Assembly: GCA_021813085.1 (NCBI GenBank)
Contig: JAKAMA010000144.1
Coordinates: forward strand, 1 to 6,523
Direction: 5' to 3'
From: Chloroflexota bacterium
Lineage (GTDB): Bacteria > Chloroflexota > Dehalococcoidia > DSTF01 > JACRBR01
DNA length: 6,523 bases
Shown: in pieces, positions 1 through 5,982 of the stretch
Position numbering within the stretch: the first letter of the stretch is position 1
How the letters are laid out: each line of letters starts with the position of its first letter
Made by a program: the position numbers and the translations under genes
The notes under the pieces: model-generated
What the model was told of the DNA's origin: nothing
What the model saw: the letters and a program-made list of their open reading frames with translations, nothing else
The model's database searches: none

Positions 1-843
1 GACGACCTGCGCGTCCTGCAGGCCGCCCAGGCTCAGATTGATGACACGCGCCCCGTTGTGCGCAGCGTAGAGGATGCCGCGCGCCGTCGCGACGGAGTCG
101 CCTTCGCCGTGACAATCGAGCACCTTCACCGCCATTACGCGGACGTTCCGTGCGACGCCCACCATGCCCGTGTTGTTCGCCGCCGCCGCGATCACCCCCG
201 CAACGAAGGTGCCGTGGCCGATGTCGTCGTTGACGTAGCCGTTCGCCGCATTCTGGCAGCCAGGAGAACTGTCGCTGACGAACGAGCAGCCGTTGACGTC
301 GTCAACGCAGCCATTGCCATCATCATCGATGCCGTTGTTTGGGATCTCGCGTGGGTTCACCCACAGATTGGGCTGCAGGTTCGGGTGCCGCAGGTCGATG
401 CCCGTGTCCACCACGGCCACGACGATGTTGGGCTGCCCCTTTTCGATATCCCAGGCTGCCGGGGCCTGCTCGGCCGCCAGGTACGGATACTGCTCACCGA
501 ACAGCGGATCTGACGGCATGTCAGCCGCAGTCACGCGCACGACCGGCTCCGCGTAGCGCACGCCAGGGATGCCCCTCAGGCGCCGCACCGCCCCGGCCGT
601 ATCTCGCCCGGCCACGCCGACTTCGACCGCATGCAGGTCGCCGAGTTGGCTCCGGACCGTGAAGCCCTGCGAGCGCAGGCGCGGCACGACCTGCGCAAAG
701 GATGCCCCGCGATCCAGGGTCACCACGAGAAGATGGGAGTCGACGGATCCACCGGCAACATGGGCCACGACGCCCCCGCTCGCCGCGAACATCAGGATAA
801 TGACGCCAATCGGCAACATCTTGAACACATGCGTCCCTTTCAT
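1..843 (-). CDS. Secreted subtilisin-like serine protease (S8 family) precursor, 3' end cut by window
   Basis: This is the N-terminal 281 residues of an exported subtilase, an endoprotease using an Asp-His-Ser triad. Residues 9-31 form a hydrophobic signal segment. Residues about 36-103 resemble an inhibitor-I9-type propeptide, ending in the strand GVRYAEPVVRV. The catalytic domain follows: Asp146 in VVAVVDTGID and His210 in GHGTFVAG, where the usual fourth residue His is Phe. The substrate-binding strand VINLSLGG lies at 268-274. Between Asp and His an acidic insert (171-185, IDDDGNGCVDD) looks like the Ca2+-binding loop of many environmental subtilases. Cys179, Cys186, Cys196 and Cys244 could form disulfides. 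The oxyanion Asn and nucleophile Ser lie beyond position 1, so activity cannot be confirmed. The ATG at 843 is preferred. An in-frame ATG at 882 would put MSAIILLRTLAFK ahead of the signal peptide and would lie upstream of the likely transcription start. No strong Shine-Dalgarno is visible. The gene is divergent from the exported protein at 908. Confidence 0.93.
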   Translation of the reverse strand, partial: MKGTHVFKMLPIGVIILMFAASGGVVAHVAGGSVDSHLLVVTLDRGASFAQVVPRLRSQGFTVRSQLGDLHAVEVGVAGRDTAGAVRRLRGIPGVRYAEPVVRVTAADMPSDPLFGEQYPYLAAEQAPAAWDIEKGQPNIVVAVVDTGIDLRHPNLQPNLWVNPREIPNNGIDDDGNGCVDDVNGCSFVSDSSPGCQNAANGYVNDDIGHGTFVAGVIAAAANNTGMVGVARNVRVMAVKVLDCHGEGDSVATARGILYAAHNGARVINLSLGGLQDAQVV

Positions 844-844
844 C

Positions 845-873
845 TTGAACGCCAACGTTCGCAGGAGTATGAT
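845..873 (+). promoter_or_regulatory. Sigma70-type promoter for the FxLYD-like exported protein gene
   Basis: A -35 box TTGAAC (845-850, 4/6 match to TTGACA) and a -10 box TATGAT (868-873, 5/6 match to TATAAT) are separated by exactly 17 bp. Transcription should start near 880, leaving a leader of about 28 nt that contains the Shine-Dalgarno site at 892-901. The -35 box lies immediately next to the start codon of the divergent protease gene, at 841-843. Confidence 0.65.
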
Positions 874-875
874 AG
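870..875 (-). promoter_or_regulatory. Candidate -10 box for the divergent subtilase gene
   Basis: On the minus strand, positions 875-870 read TATCAT, a 5/6 match to TATAAT, overlapping the plus-strand TATGAT because TATGATA is nearly self-complementary. Transcription would start near 863 and give a leader of about 20 nt to the ATG at 843. No -35 match lies 16-18 bp upstream, where the minus strand is C-rich, so this promoter would be weak or activator-dependent. Confidence 0.35.
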
Positions 876-891
876 CGCTCATCTCGTCTAT

Positions 892-901
892 GAGGGGGAG
901 G
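892..901 (+). promoter_or_regulatory. Shine-Dalgarno site fixing the start at 908
   Basis: GAGGGGGAGG ends 6 nt before the ATG at 908. It overlaps the alternative in-frame ATG at 890, which it therefore cannot serve. It rules out the much longer reading frame open from 569, which would run across the protease gene and both promoters. Confidence 0.8.
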
Positions 902-907
902 TTAGCC

Positions 908-1705
908 ATGCTGGAACGAAGCCCTTTCTCACGTGTGAGGCACGGCAAGCGGGTCGCCACGGTCTGTGTTCTGGCCCTTGCGGCCGTGCTCGCGGTGGGA
1001 GCACGCTGCATTGACCGGACCCACACCTACGTCGATAGCGACGGGTACACGCACATCACGGGTGAGATGGTCAATGACACGAGTGTGCAGGGCGTCCAGG
1101 TGATGCTCCGTGGCACCCTGTTCGACGCCCAGGGGCGCGTGGTCGCGCAGAAAGATGCGCCGACGTGCCCTCCGGATACCCAGCCCAACCAGCAGACCGT
1201 GTTCGACATTCGCTTCGACAATCCGAATGTCCCCCCGTGGACAACCTTTGACGTGCGCGCAATCTCTGGCAAGACGTTGCCGGCGCCGTTGCCCTCGCCA
1301 CAAGTGGTCCTCTTCTTTGCTGATGCCGCGCGCTTCGTGGGCCTGCCGCCGCTCCCCGGCGTTGGAATCACGGACAAGGATGTCATTCTTGGGTTCAACG
1401 TCCGGAATCAGTCGGCCCAAACCTACAACGGCATTCAGGGCTGTGCAGCCGTCTATGACCAGGCAGGCAACGTGACCTTCGTCACGAGTTCCGAAATCGT
1501 GCAACGGGACGCGAGTGGCAACGTGGGGCCAGCCGTGCTCGATAATACGGGCCCTGCAACCGTGTTCATGATCGCCAAGAACGTCCCGCCTGGTCCCGTC
1601 CAGGTGCGGGCCTGGCTCTGGTTCGGTCCGAAAGGGGCGCCGACCTCCCAGTACCAGTTTGTGGCCACCAACCTGATCACCATACAGACCATCACGGGTC
1701 CCTGA
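908..1705 (+). CDS. Exported protein with two FxLYD-like beta domains
   Basis: A 265-residue protein of unknown biochemical function, probably extracytoplasmic. A basic start (RHGKR, 11-15) is followed by a hydrophobic stretch (about 16-33), giving a signal peptide or N-terminal anchor. Cys34 follows the stretch, but VGARC has Arg at -1 and is a poor lipobox. Residues about 40-118 look like an FxLYD domain: GEMVNDTSVQGVQVMLRGTLFDAQGRVV, split here as GEMVNDTSV (52-60) and LRGTLFDAQGRVV (67-79), then a polar strand ending in FDIRF. Residues about 157-238 repeat the plan with NVRNQSAQTYNGIQGCAAVY and YDQAGNVTFV. FxLYD domains are small beta sandwiches of cell-surface proteins, and the assignment here is by pattern only. 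Start 908 is set by the Shine-Dalgarno at 892-901. Of the first 40 codons, 11 end in A or T, against 2 in sucD. The gene shares its promoter region with the subtilase and may act with it outside the cell. Confidence 0.82.
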   Translation: MLERSPFSRVRHGKRVATVCVLALAAVLAVGARCIDRTHTYVDSDGYTHITGEMVNDTSVQGVQVMLRGTLFDAQGRVVAQKDAPTCPPDTQPNQQTVFDIRFDNPNVPPWTTFDVRAISGKTLPAPLPSPQVVLFFADAARFVGLPPLPGVGITDKDVILGFNVRNQSAQTYNGIQGCAAVYDQAGNVTFVTSSEIVQRDASGNVGPAVLDNTGPATVFMIAKNVPPGPVQVRAWLWFGPKGAPTSQYQFVATNLITIQTITGP

Positions 1706-1919
1706 CGTCTGACGTCCACTGTCACCGCCCTCGTGGCATCGCCGGCCCGCCGGGCGCTCGTCGCTGCCACACAGCTTCAGCGCGAGAAGTCGCGGTGCTG
1801 CGGAGACCGAGCGCTACCATCTGCTCGCGTCGGGCATGACCACGCCCTCGCCCGTCGCGGGATGGGCTGCTAGGATCCGAACCGTTGCGGCCGGACCGGA
1901 CGCGTGCGAGGAGACGAGA
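1706..1919. other. Intergenic spacer before sucD
   Basis: A 214-bp gap with no convincing small gene. No hairpin followed by a T tract is visible after the stop at 1705. Two -10-like hexamers preceded by GC occur: TACCAT at 1815-1820 and TAGGAT at 1871-1876. This gap and the change in codon usage suggest sucD starts its own transcription unit. Confidence 0.5.
1871..1876 (+). promoter_or_regulatory. Possible -10 box for sucD
   Basis: TAGGAT in the context GCTAGGATC matches TATAAT at 4 of 6 positions and sits 44 bp before the start codon, which would give a leader of about 37 nt. No recognisable -35 box lies 16-18 bp upstream. The similar TACCAT at 1815-1820 is an alternative. Confidence 0.25.
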
Positions 1920-2804
1920 ATGAGCGTGCTGGTGGACAAGGACACGCGGGTGCTGGTGCAGGGCATCACCGGCAAGGAAGGCAGCTTCCAGACGCGGCGC
2001 TGCATCGAGTACGGGACAAAGGTGGTGGCGGGCGTGACGCCGGGGCGCGGCGGCGAGACGGCCGAGGGCGTGCCGGTGTTCAACACGGTGTCGCAGGCGG
2101 TGCGCGAGACGGGCGCCGGCTGCGCGCTGATCTTCGTGCCGCCGCCGTTCGCCGCCGACGCGATCCTGGAAGCGGCGGACGCGGGCATGCCGCTGGCGGT
2201 GTGCATCACCGAGGGCATCCCGACGATGGACATGCTGAAGGTGAAGCGCGCGCTCGACGGCGGCGCGACGCGGCTCATCGGGCCGAACTGCCCGGGCGTC
2301 ATCACGGCGGGCGAGTGCCGCGTGGGGATCATGCCGGGAAACGTCTTCTCGATGGGCAGCGTCGGTGTGATCTCGCGCAGCGGGACGCTGGTGTACGAGG
2401 CCGTGGACCAGCTCACGCGGCGCGGCATCGGCCAGTCAACCTGCATCGGCGTCGGCGGCGACCCGATCATCGGCACGAACCAGCGGCAGGCGCTCGAGCT
2501 GCTGAACGATGACCCCGACACGGCGGCGGTGGTGCTGATCGGCGAGATCGGCGGCAGCGCGGAGCAGGAGGCGGCGGCGTACATCAAGCGGCAGATGCGG
2601 AAGCCGGTGATCGCGTTCATCGCCGGGTCGACGGCGCCGCCGGGACGGCGGATGGGCCACGCGGGCGCGATCATCAGCGGGGACAGCGGCACAGCGGCGG
2701 CGAAGAAGGCCGCGCTGGCGGATGCGGGCGTCGTGATCAGCGAGTCGCCGGCGGAGATCGGGGCGACGGCGGAGCGGGTGCTGCGGGAGCGCGGGCTGCT
2801 GTAG
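1920..2804 (+). CDS. sucD: Succinate-CoA ligase (ADP/GDP-forming) alpha subunit
   Basis: The alpha subunit binds CoA and carries the phosphohistidine of succinyl-CoA synthetase, which interconverts succinyl-CoA plus NDP and phosphate with succinate plus CoA and NTP in the TCA cycle. It has 294 residues, normal for the family. The CoA-binding Rossmann start is [12 protein letters not shown] (14-25), with GVTPGRGGE at 38-46. GPNCPGVIT (121-129), [11 protein letters not shown] (150-160) and GIGG-like GVGGDPI (177-183) are conserved. Glu209 in IGEIGGS and the phosphorylated His247 in GHAGAII are present, so the protein should be active. The ATG at 1920 is chosen because GAGGAG (1908-1913) precedes it by 6 nt and [12 protein letters not shown] matches the usual N-terminus; an upstream in-frame ATG at 1836 lacks both. 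No sucC beta-subunit gene adjoins it in this window, whereas sucC usually lies directly upstream. A malate-CoA ligase alpha subunit (MtkB-like) is a less likely alternative. Confidence 0.95.
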   Translation: MSVLVDKDTRVLVQGITGKEGSFQTRRCIEYGTKVVAGVTPGRGGETAEGVPVFNTVSQAVRETGAGCALIFVPPPFAADAILEAADAGMPLAVCITEGIPTMDMLKVKRALDGGATRLIGPNCPGVITAGECRVGIMPGNVFSMGSVGVISRSGTLVYEAVDQLTRRGIGQSTCIGVGGDPIIGTNQRQALELLNDDPDTAAVVLIGEIGGSAEQEAAAYIKRQMRKPVIAFIAGSTAPPGRRMGHAGAIISGDSGTAAAKKAALADAGVVISESPAEIGATAERVLRERGLL

Positions 2805-2850
2805 GGCGGGGAGCCAGAACGGCGGACGCCGCGGAACAGGCAGGACAGCT

Positions 2851-2920
2851 AACAGCAAACAGCGAACAGCAAACAGCAAACAGCAAACAGCAAACAGCAA
2901 ACAGCAGACAACAGACAACA
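2851..2920 (+). repeat. Heptanucleotide tandem repeat, (AACAGCA)8 then (GACAACA)2
   Basis: Eight back-to-back 7-bp units run from 2851 to 2906. Seven are exactly AACAGCA, and the second (2858-2864) ends in G. Two GACAACA units follow (2907-2920), then decayed GACAGA/CAGCAG-type sequence to about 2955. The plus strand has no T from 2851 to the end of this tract, a marked contrast with the GC-rich flanks. The tract lies wholly in the sucD-transporter spacer and ends shortly before the transporter start. Confidence 0.95.
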
Positions 2921-2966
2921 GAGACAGACAGCAGAAGACACAGACGACAGACAAACGGGGGCCTGG

Positions 2967-3830
2967 ATGCCTGCGGCCGCGCTGGCACTGTTGCTCGTCG
3001 CGGCGGTGGCGCACGCGAGCTGGAACTACCTGGCGAAGGGCGCGACGGGCAGCGTGGCGTTCACGTTCGCGTTCACGGCGCTCGCCCAGGTGCTCTACCT
3101 GCCGTTGGCGGTCGCGGCGTTTTGGTGGACGGGCCAGTCGCTGGGGCCGCAGGTCTGGCTCTGGGTCGGCGTGTCCGGCGCGCTGAACGTGCTCTACTTC
3201 GTGGTGCTGATCGAGGGCTACCAGACGGGCGACCTCTCGCTCGTCTACCCGCTGGCGCGCGGCACAGGGCCGGCGCTCGCCGTCGCGGGCGCGGTCGTGT
3301 TGCTCGGCGAGCGGCCGTCGGGGCTCGCGCTGGCCGGCGCCGGGCTGGTCGTCGTGGGCATCCTGACGATGTCGCTCTCGCCGCATGCGCTGTCCGGTGC
3401 GCACGCCGGGCGCTCGATCGGCTTCGCGCTGGTCGCCGGCCTGTGCATCGCTGCGTACACGTTGTGGGACAACAAGGGTGTCACGTTCGTGACGCCGGTG
3501 CTGTACAACTACGGGCTCGACCTGTCGCGGGCGGTGCTGCTGGCGCCCGTGGTGCTGGCGACGGAGAGCGGGAGGGCGTCGGTCGTCTCGGTGTTCCGGG
3601 AGCAGCGGCGGGCGGTGTTCGGCGTGGCGCTGCTCAGCCCCGGCGCCTACATCCTCGTCCTCGCGGCGCTGACGCTGGCGCCCGTAGCGTACGTCGCCCC
3701 GGCGCGCGAGATCAGCATCCTCTTCGGCGCGGTCCTCGGGCTGCGGCTGCTCGGTGAGCGCGACGCCCCGCGCCGGCTCCTCGGCGCCGCGGCGATCGTC
3801 GCGGGGATCTTCGCGCTGGCGCTGGGGTGA
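2967..3830 (+). CDS. EamA/DMT-family membrane transporter
   Basis: A 287-residue integral membrane protein of the drug/metabolite transporter superfamily, which exports or exchanges small metabolites. The substrate cannot be told from sequence. About ten hydrophobic segments are visible, arranged as two EamA halves. The first ends with YPLARGTGPALAVAGAV, then LLGER (112-116) and a Gly-rich helix (118-135). The second ends with VAPAREISILFGAVLGLR, then LLGER (261-265) and a final helix (271-286). The repeated LLGER signature and HASWNYLAKG in helix 1 (16-25) are typical of the family. The length is normal. The ATG at 2967 is the first sensible start after the repeat tract; a G-run at 2956-2961 is only a weak ribosome site. 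The spacer upstream lacks a recognisable promoter, so it may be co-transcribed with sucD. It is flanked on both sides by 7-bp tandem repeats. Only 2 of its first 40 codons end in A or T. Confidence 0.93.
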   Translation: MPAAALALLLVAAVAHASWNYLAKGATGSVAFTFAFTALAQVLYLPLAVAAFWWTGQSLGPQVWLWVGVSGALNVLYFVVLIEGYQTGDLSLVYPLARGTGPALAVAGAVVLLGERPSGLALAGAGLVVVGILTMSLSPHALSGAHAGRSIGFALVAGLCIAAYTLWDNKGVTFVTPVLYNYGLDLSRAVLLAPVVLATESGRASVVSVFREQRRAVFGVALLSPGAYILVLAALTLAPVAYVAPAREISILFGAVLGLRLLGERDAPRRLLGAAAIVAGIFALALG

Positions 3831-3833
3831 GGG

Positions 3834-3882
3834 AGTTCATAGTTCATAGTTCTTAGTTCATAGTTAACAGTTCATGGTTCGT
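3834..3882 (+). repeat. Degenerate heptanucleotide tandem repeat, consensus AGTTCAT x7
   Basis: Seven adjacent 7-bp units start 3 bp after the transporter stop codon: AGTTCAT (3834, 3841, 3855, 3869), AGTTCTT (3848), AGTTAAC (3862) and GGTTCGT (3876). Four are exact. The unit differs from the AACAGCA unit upstream of the same gene, but the period is the same. Read on the minus strand the exact units rotate to AACTATG, so both units can be written as AAC plus four bases. Confidence 0.9.
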
Positions 3883-3893
3883 GATTCTGCGGC

Positions 3894-3899
3894 TACACT
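3894..3899 (+). promoter_or_regulatory. Possible -10 box for a near-leaderless transcript
   Basis: TACACT (4/6 match to TATAAT) lies 8 nt before the ATG at 3908, so transcription would begin at about the start codon. A weak -35-like TTCATG at 3871-3876 is 17 bp upstream and lies within the heptamer tract. No Shine-Dalgarno site precedes the ATG, which fits leaderless initiation. Confidence 0.3.
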
Positions 3900-3907
3900 T
3901 GGACGCG

Positions 3908-4873
3908 ATGGATGACAGCACGTTGTCACGGACGCTGGCGGAGATGCGGGACGGGCGGCAGGCGCTGGTGGCGGCGATCGCGCTGCTCCGCGAGGGAGAC
4001 CTCGAACGCGCCCGGCCGGGCGGCTGGGCGGTGCGCCGCATCCTCGCGCACGTCGCCGAGTCCGAGCATGCCTACGCGCGACTGCTCGCGCAGATGACCG
4101 GTCGCCCAGCGCCCGATGTTTCGGTGGTGGAGGCCGCAACGGCCACGGCGGCGATCGCGCAACTCGACCGGACGCGCGCGGCGGTGCATGCGATGATCGA
4201 GGGCATCGACGGCGCGACGCTGTACCGGCTGGTGCGCTTCGGGCACGAAGAGTACAGCCCGCTGAGCGTGCTGGAGAACGTCGCCGCGCACGACCGGGAG
4301 CATCGCGCCCAGCTGGCGCAGGTGCTGGCACCGCCGCCAGCGGCGCCCGGAGCGCGCGACGGCGCGGCTGCCGCGGACGTCGATGTGCGCGCGGCGGCCG
4401 CGGCGGACGTGCCACGCCTGACCGAGATCTACAACCACTACGTCGTGCACACGCCGATCACGTTCGATCTCGAACCCTTCTCGATCGAGCAGCGGATGGC
4501 GTGGTTCGCGCAGCACGGCGAGAGCGGCCCGCACCGCCTGCTGGTCGCCATCCGCGCCGGCGAGGTCGTCGGCTTCGCCGGCACCGGCCAGTTTCGGGCG
4601 AAGCGCGCCTACGACACGACCGTGGAGACGACGGTCTACTGCGCGCCGGACGCGACGGGCCGCGGCATCGGGCGGCGGCTCTACGCCGCGCTGTTCGAGG
4701 CGCTGCGCGGCGAGGACGTGCACATGGCGGTCGCCGGCATCACGCTGCCGAACGATGCGTCGTGCGCGCTGCACGAGCGCTTCGGGTTCACGCGCGCCGG
4801 CGTCCTGCGCGAGGTCGGACGAAAGTTCGGGCGCTACTGGGACGTCGCGTGGTACGAGCGGCGGCTTGAGTGA
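3908..4873 (+). CDS. DinB-like domain fused to a phosphinothricin-type GNAT acetyltransferase
   Basis: A 321-residue cytoplasmic protein with two domains in one uninterrupted frame. Residues 1-142 form a DinB/YfiT-like four-helix domain. A divalent-metal triad is suggested by His48 in RILAHVAESEH and His128/His132 in AHDREH, the usual H...HxxxH spacing. DinB-type proteins include metal-dependent thiol transferases. An Ala/Pro/Gly linker (141-158) leads to a GNAT domain (159-321) of the PAT/Bar type: IYNHYVVHTPITF (174-186), the acetyl-CoA loop around RGIGRRLY (252-259), LPNDASCALHERFGF (280-294) and a C-terminal RYWDVAWYERRL. PAT-type GNATs N-acetylate small amino acids or amines such as phosphinothricin or methionine sulfoximine; the substrate here is unknown. 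The ATG at 3908 is chosen because it starts the first DinB helix; a GTG at 3881 would add MILRLHLDA from the decayed repeat. Convergent with the flippase-like gene, 50 bp apart. Confidence 0.9.
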   Translation: MDDSTLSRTLAEMRDGRQALVAAIALLREGDLERARPGGWAVRRILAHVAESEHAYARLLAQMTGRPAPDVSVVEAATATAAIAQLDRTRAAVHAMIEGIDGATLYRLVRFGHEEYSPLSVLENVAAHDREHRAQLAQVLAPPPAAPGARDGAAAADVDVRAAAAADVPRLTEIYNHYVVHTPITFDLEPFSIEQRMAWFAQHGESGPHRLLVAIRAGEVVGFAGTGQFRAKRAYDTTVETTVYCAPDATGRGIGRRLYAALFEALRGEDVHMAVAGITLPNDASCALHERFGFTRAGVLREVGRKFGRYWDVAWYERRLE

Positions 4874-4923
4874 AGGAATCTCGCGCACGCTCCCGGGGAG
4901 ACAGCGGATCCGCCGCTCCGGCG

Positions 4924-5973
4924 CTACGGCGACGCTCCAGCGGCGCGCTCGGGCGCCGCTTCGGCCGCCGGACGTGGTTGGCGCCGTCCGCCCCAGGAGA
5001 ACACTTCGGCGAGGCTGATCCGGAGCCACCACATGGCGGCGAAGCCCATGACCGTGATCCAGAAGATGTTGAAGACGTGGGCGGCGATCGCGAAGCCACC
5101 GGCGATGCCGGCGTTGATGCCCAGCGCCTTCAGCGTCTCCGTGACCGCGACCTCGTAGGCGCCGATGTTCGACGGCGCGACCGGGAGCGAGCTGATCATG
5201 TTCGCGACCACCATGACGAGCAGCCAGGCGGGGAACGACAGGTCGATGCCGAAGGCGATGCCGAAGAGCATGAACATGACGGCCTCGATCAGCCAGATCG
5301 CGAACGACAGCGCGATGGCCGGCACCGCGAGGCGCAGCTCCTTGAAGACGGCGAGGCCGTCGATGAAGTGCGGCACGGCTGTCTCGATGAACCGCTGGGC
5401 GCGCGCCGGGAGCCGGCCCAGCAGCGCGCCGCACGTCCAGTCGTCCTCCAGCTCGATGTGCGACAGCGGCACCACGGCGATGAGGGAGCCGGAGACGAGC
5501 CCCAGCAGCCCCCAGAACACGCCCGTCGGAAAGCCGTGGACGTCGACGAGCCCGAGGCCGATCAGGCCCAGCGCGGTCATCGCCATGCCGTCGAGGAGCG
5601 ATTCGGTGGCAAACACCGTCGCGGCGAGGCGGGCGCGGCTGGCGCCATAGCGCTCCGCTGGCACCTGCACGCGGATCAGGTCGCCGATGCGCGCCGGCAC
5701 GACGTTGTTCGCCAGGTTCGAGACGAGCAGGACGGCGAAGAGCGGGCGCAGCGGCGGCACCTCCTCGAACTGCGACATCATCAGCCGCCAGCGGCGCGCC
5801 ACGAGAAACTTGGCCAGGCTGAACAGCGCCAGCGCCGGGATGACGTAGAGGTAGTTCGCCGTCCGCAGCGCCGTCGCCGCGCGCTCGAGGTCGATGCGCC
5901 AGAGCAGGAACCCGACCAGCGCGAGGCTCAGCGCCAGCCGGACCATCGACCGCGTGTTGAAGAGGCGAGACAT
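4924..5973 (-). CDS. Flippase-like integral membrane protein (lysylphosphatidylglycerol synthase TM-region family)
   Basis: A 349-residue multi-pass inner-membrane protein of the LPG-synthase TM-region/UPF0104 type, a family related to the flippase part of MprF and thought to move lipids or lipid-linked glycans across the membrane. The substrate is unknown. The first helix is at about 11-25 and the second at 41-58. The family block N-x-x-P-x-R-x-G appears as NNVVPARIGDLIR (89-101), followed by GASRARLAATVFATESLLDG (110-129), where ATES replaces the commoner ER before the Asp. A second conserved block is SSLPVAPSNIGAYE (261-274). About eight hydrophobic segments are visible, and the tail (329-349) is polar, rich in Arg, Ala and Pro. 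The ATG at 5973 is chosen because MSRLF leads directly into helix 1 and GGTGGAG precedes it closely; the frame continues upstream to 6114 with no membrane or family features. An imperfect palindrome (5983-6002) lies in its leader. Only 1 of its first 40 codons ends in A or T. Confidence 0.88.
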   Translation of the reverse strand: MSRLFNTRSMVRLALSLALVGFLLWRIDLERAATALRTANYLYVIPALALFSLAKFLVARRWRLMMSQFEEVPPLRPLFAVLLVSNLANNVVPARIGDLIRVQVPAERYGASRARLAATVFATESLLDGMAMTALGLIGLGLVDVHGFPTGVFWGLLGLVSGSLIAVVPLSHIELEDDWTCGALLGRLPARAQRFIETAVPHFIDGLAVFKELRLAVPAIALSFAIWLIEAVMFMLFGIAFGIDLSFPAWLLVMVVANMISSLPVAPSNIGAYEVAVTETLKALGINAGIAGGFAIAAHVFNIFWITVMGFAAMWWLRISLAEVFSWGGRRQPRPAAEAAPERAAGASP

Positions 5974-5982
5974 CACTCCACC

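Noticed and set aside
569..907. Upstream extension of the exported-protein gene to 569
   Set aside because: It overlaps the protease gene on the other strand and the promoter, has no domain, and the Shine-Dalgarno at 892-901 points to 908.
1704..1716. GACGTC repeated twice around the exported-protein stop codon
   Set aside because: Two copies of a palindromic hexamer in GC-rich DNA, with no further copies or structure.
1836..1919. Upstream ATG for sucD
   Set aside because: It lacks a ribosome site and adds 28 residues absent from sucD families.
2820..2831. Terminator hairpin after sucD
   Set aside because: CGGCG and CGCCG are separated by only two bases and no T tract follows.
2851..2955. 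CRISPR array
   Set aside because: Units are 7 bp and contiguous with no unique spacers.
2436..3404. A 322-codon open frame on the minus strand
   Set aside because: It crosses the end of sucD, the repeat tract and half the transporter gene. Its Leu/Cys/Val repeats only reflect translation of the 7-bp array.
4891..4917. Bidirectional terminator between the convergent genes
   Set aside because: Short inverted repeats exist (GCGGATCCGC at 4904-4913, AGCGG/CCGCT at 4903-4917), but there is no T tract on either strand and the stems are short for such GC-rich DNA.
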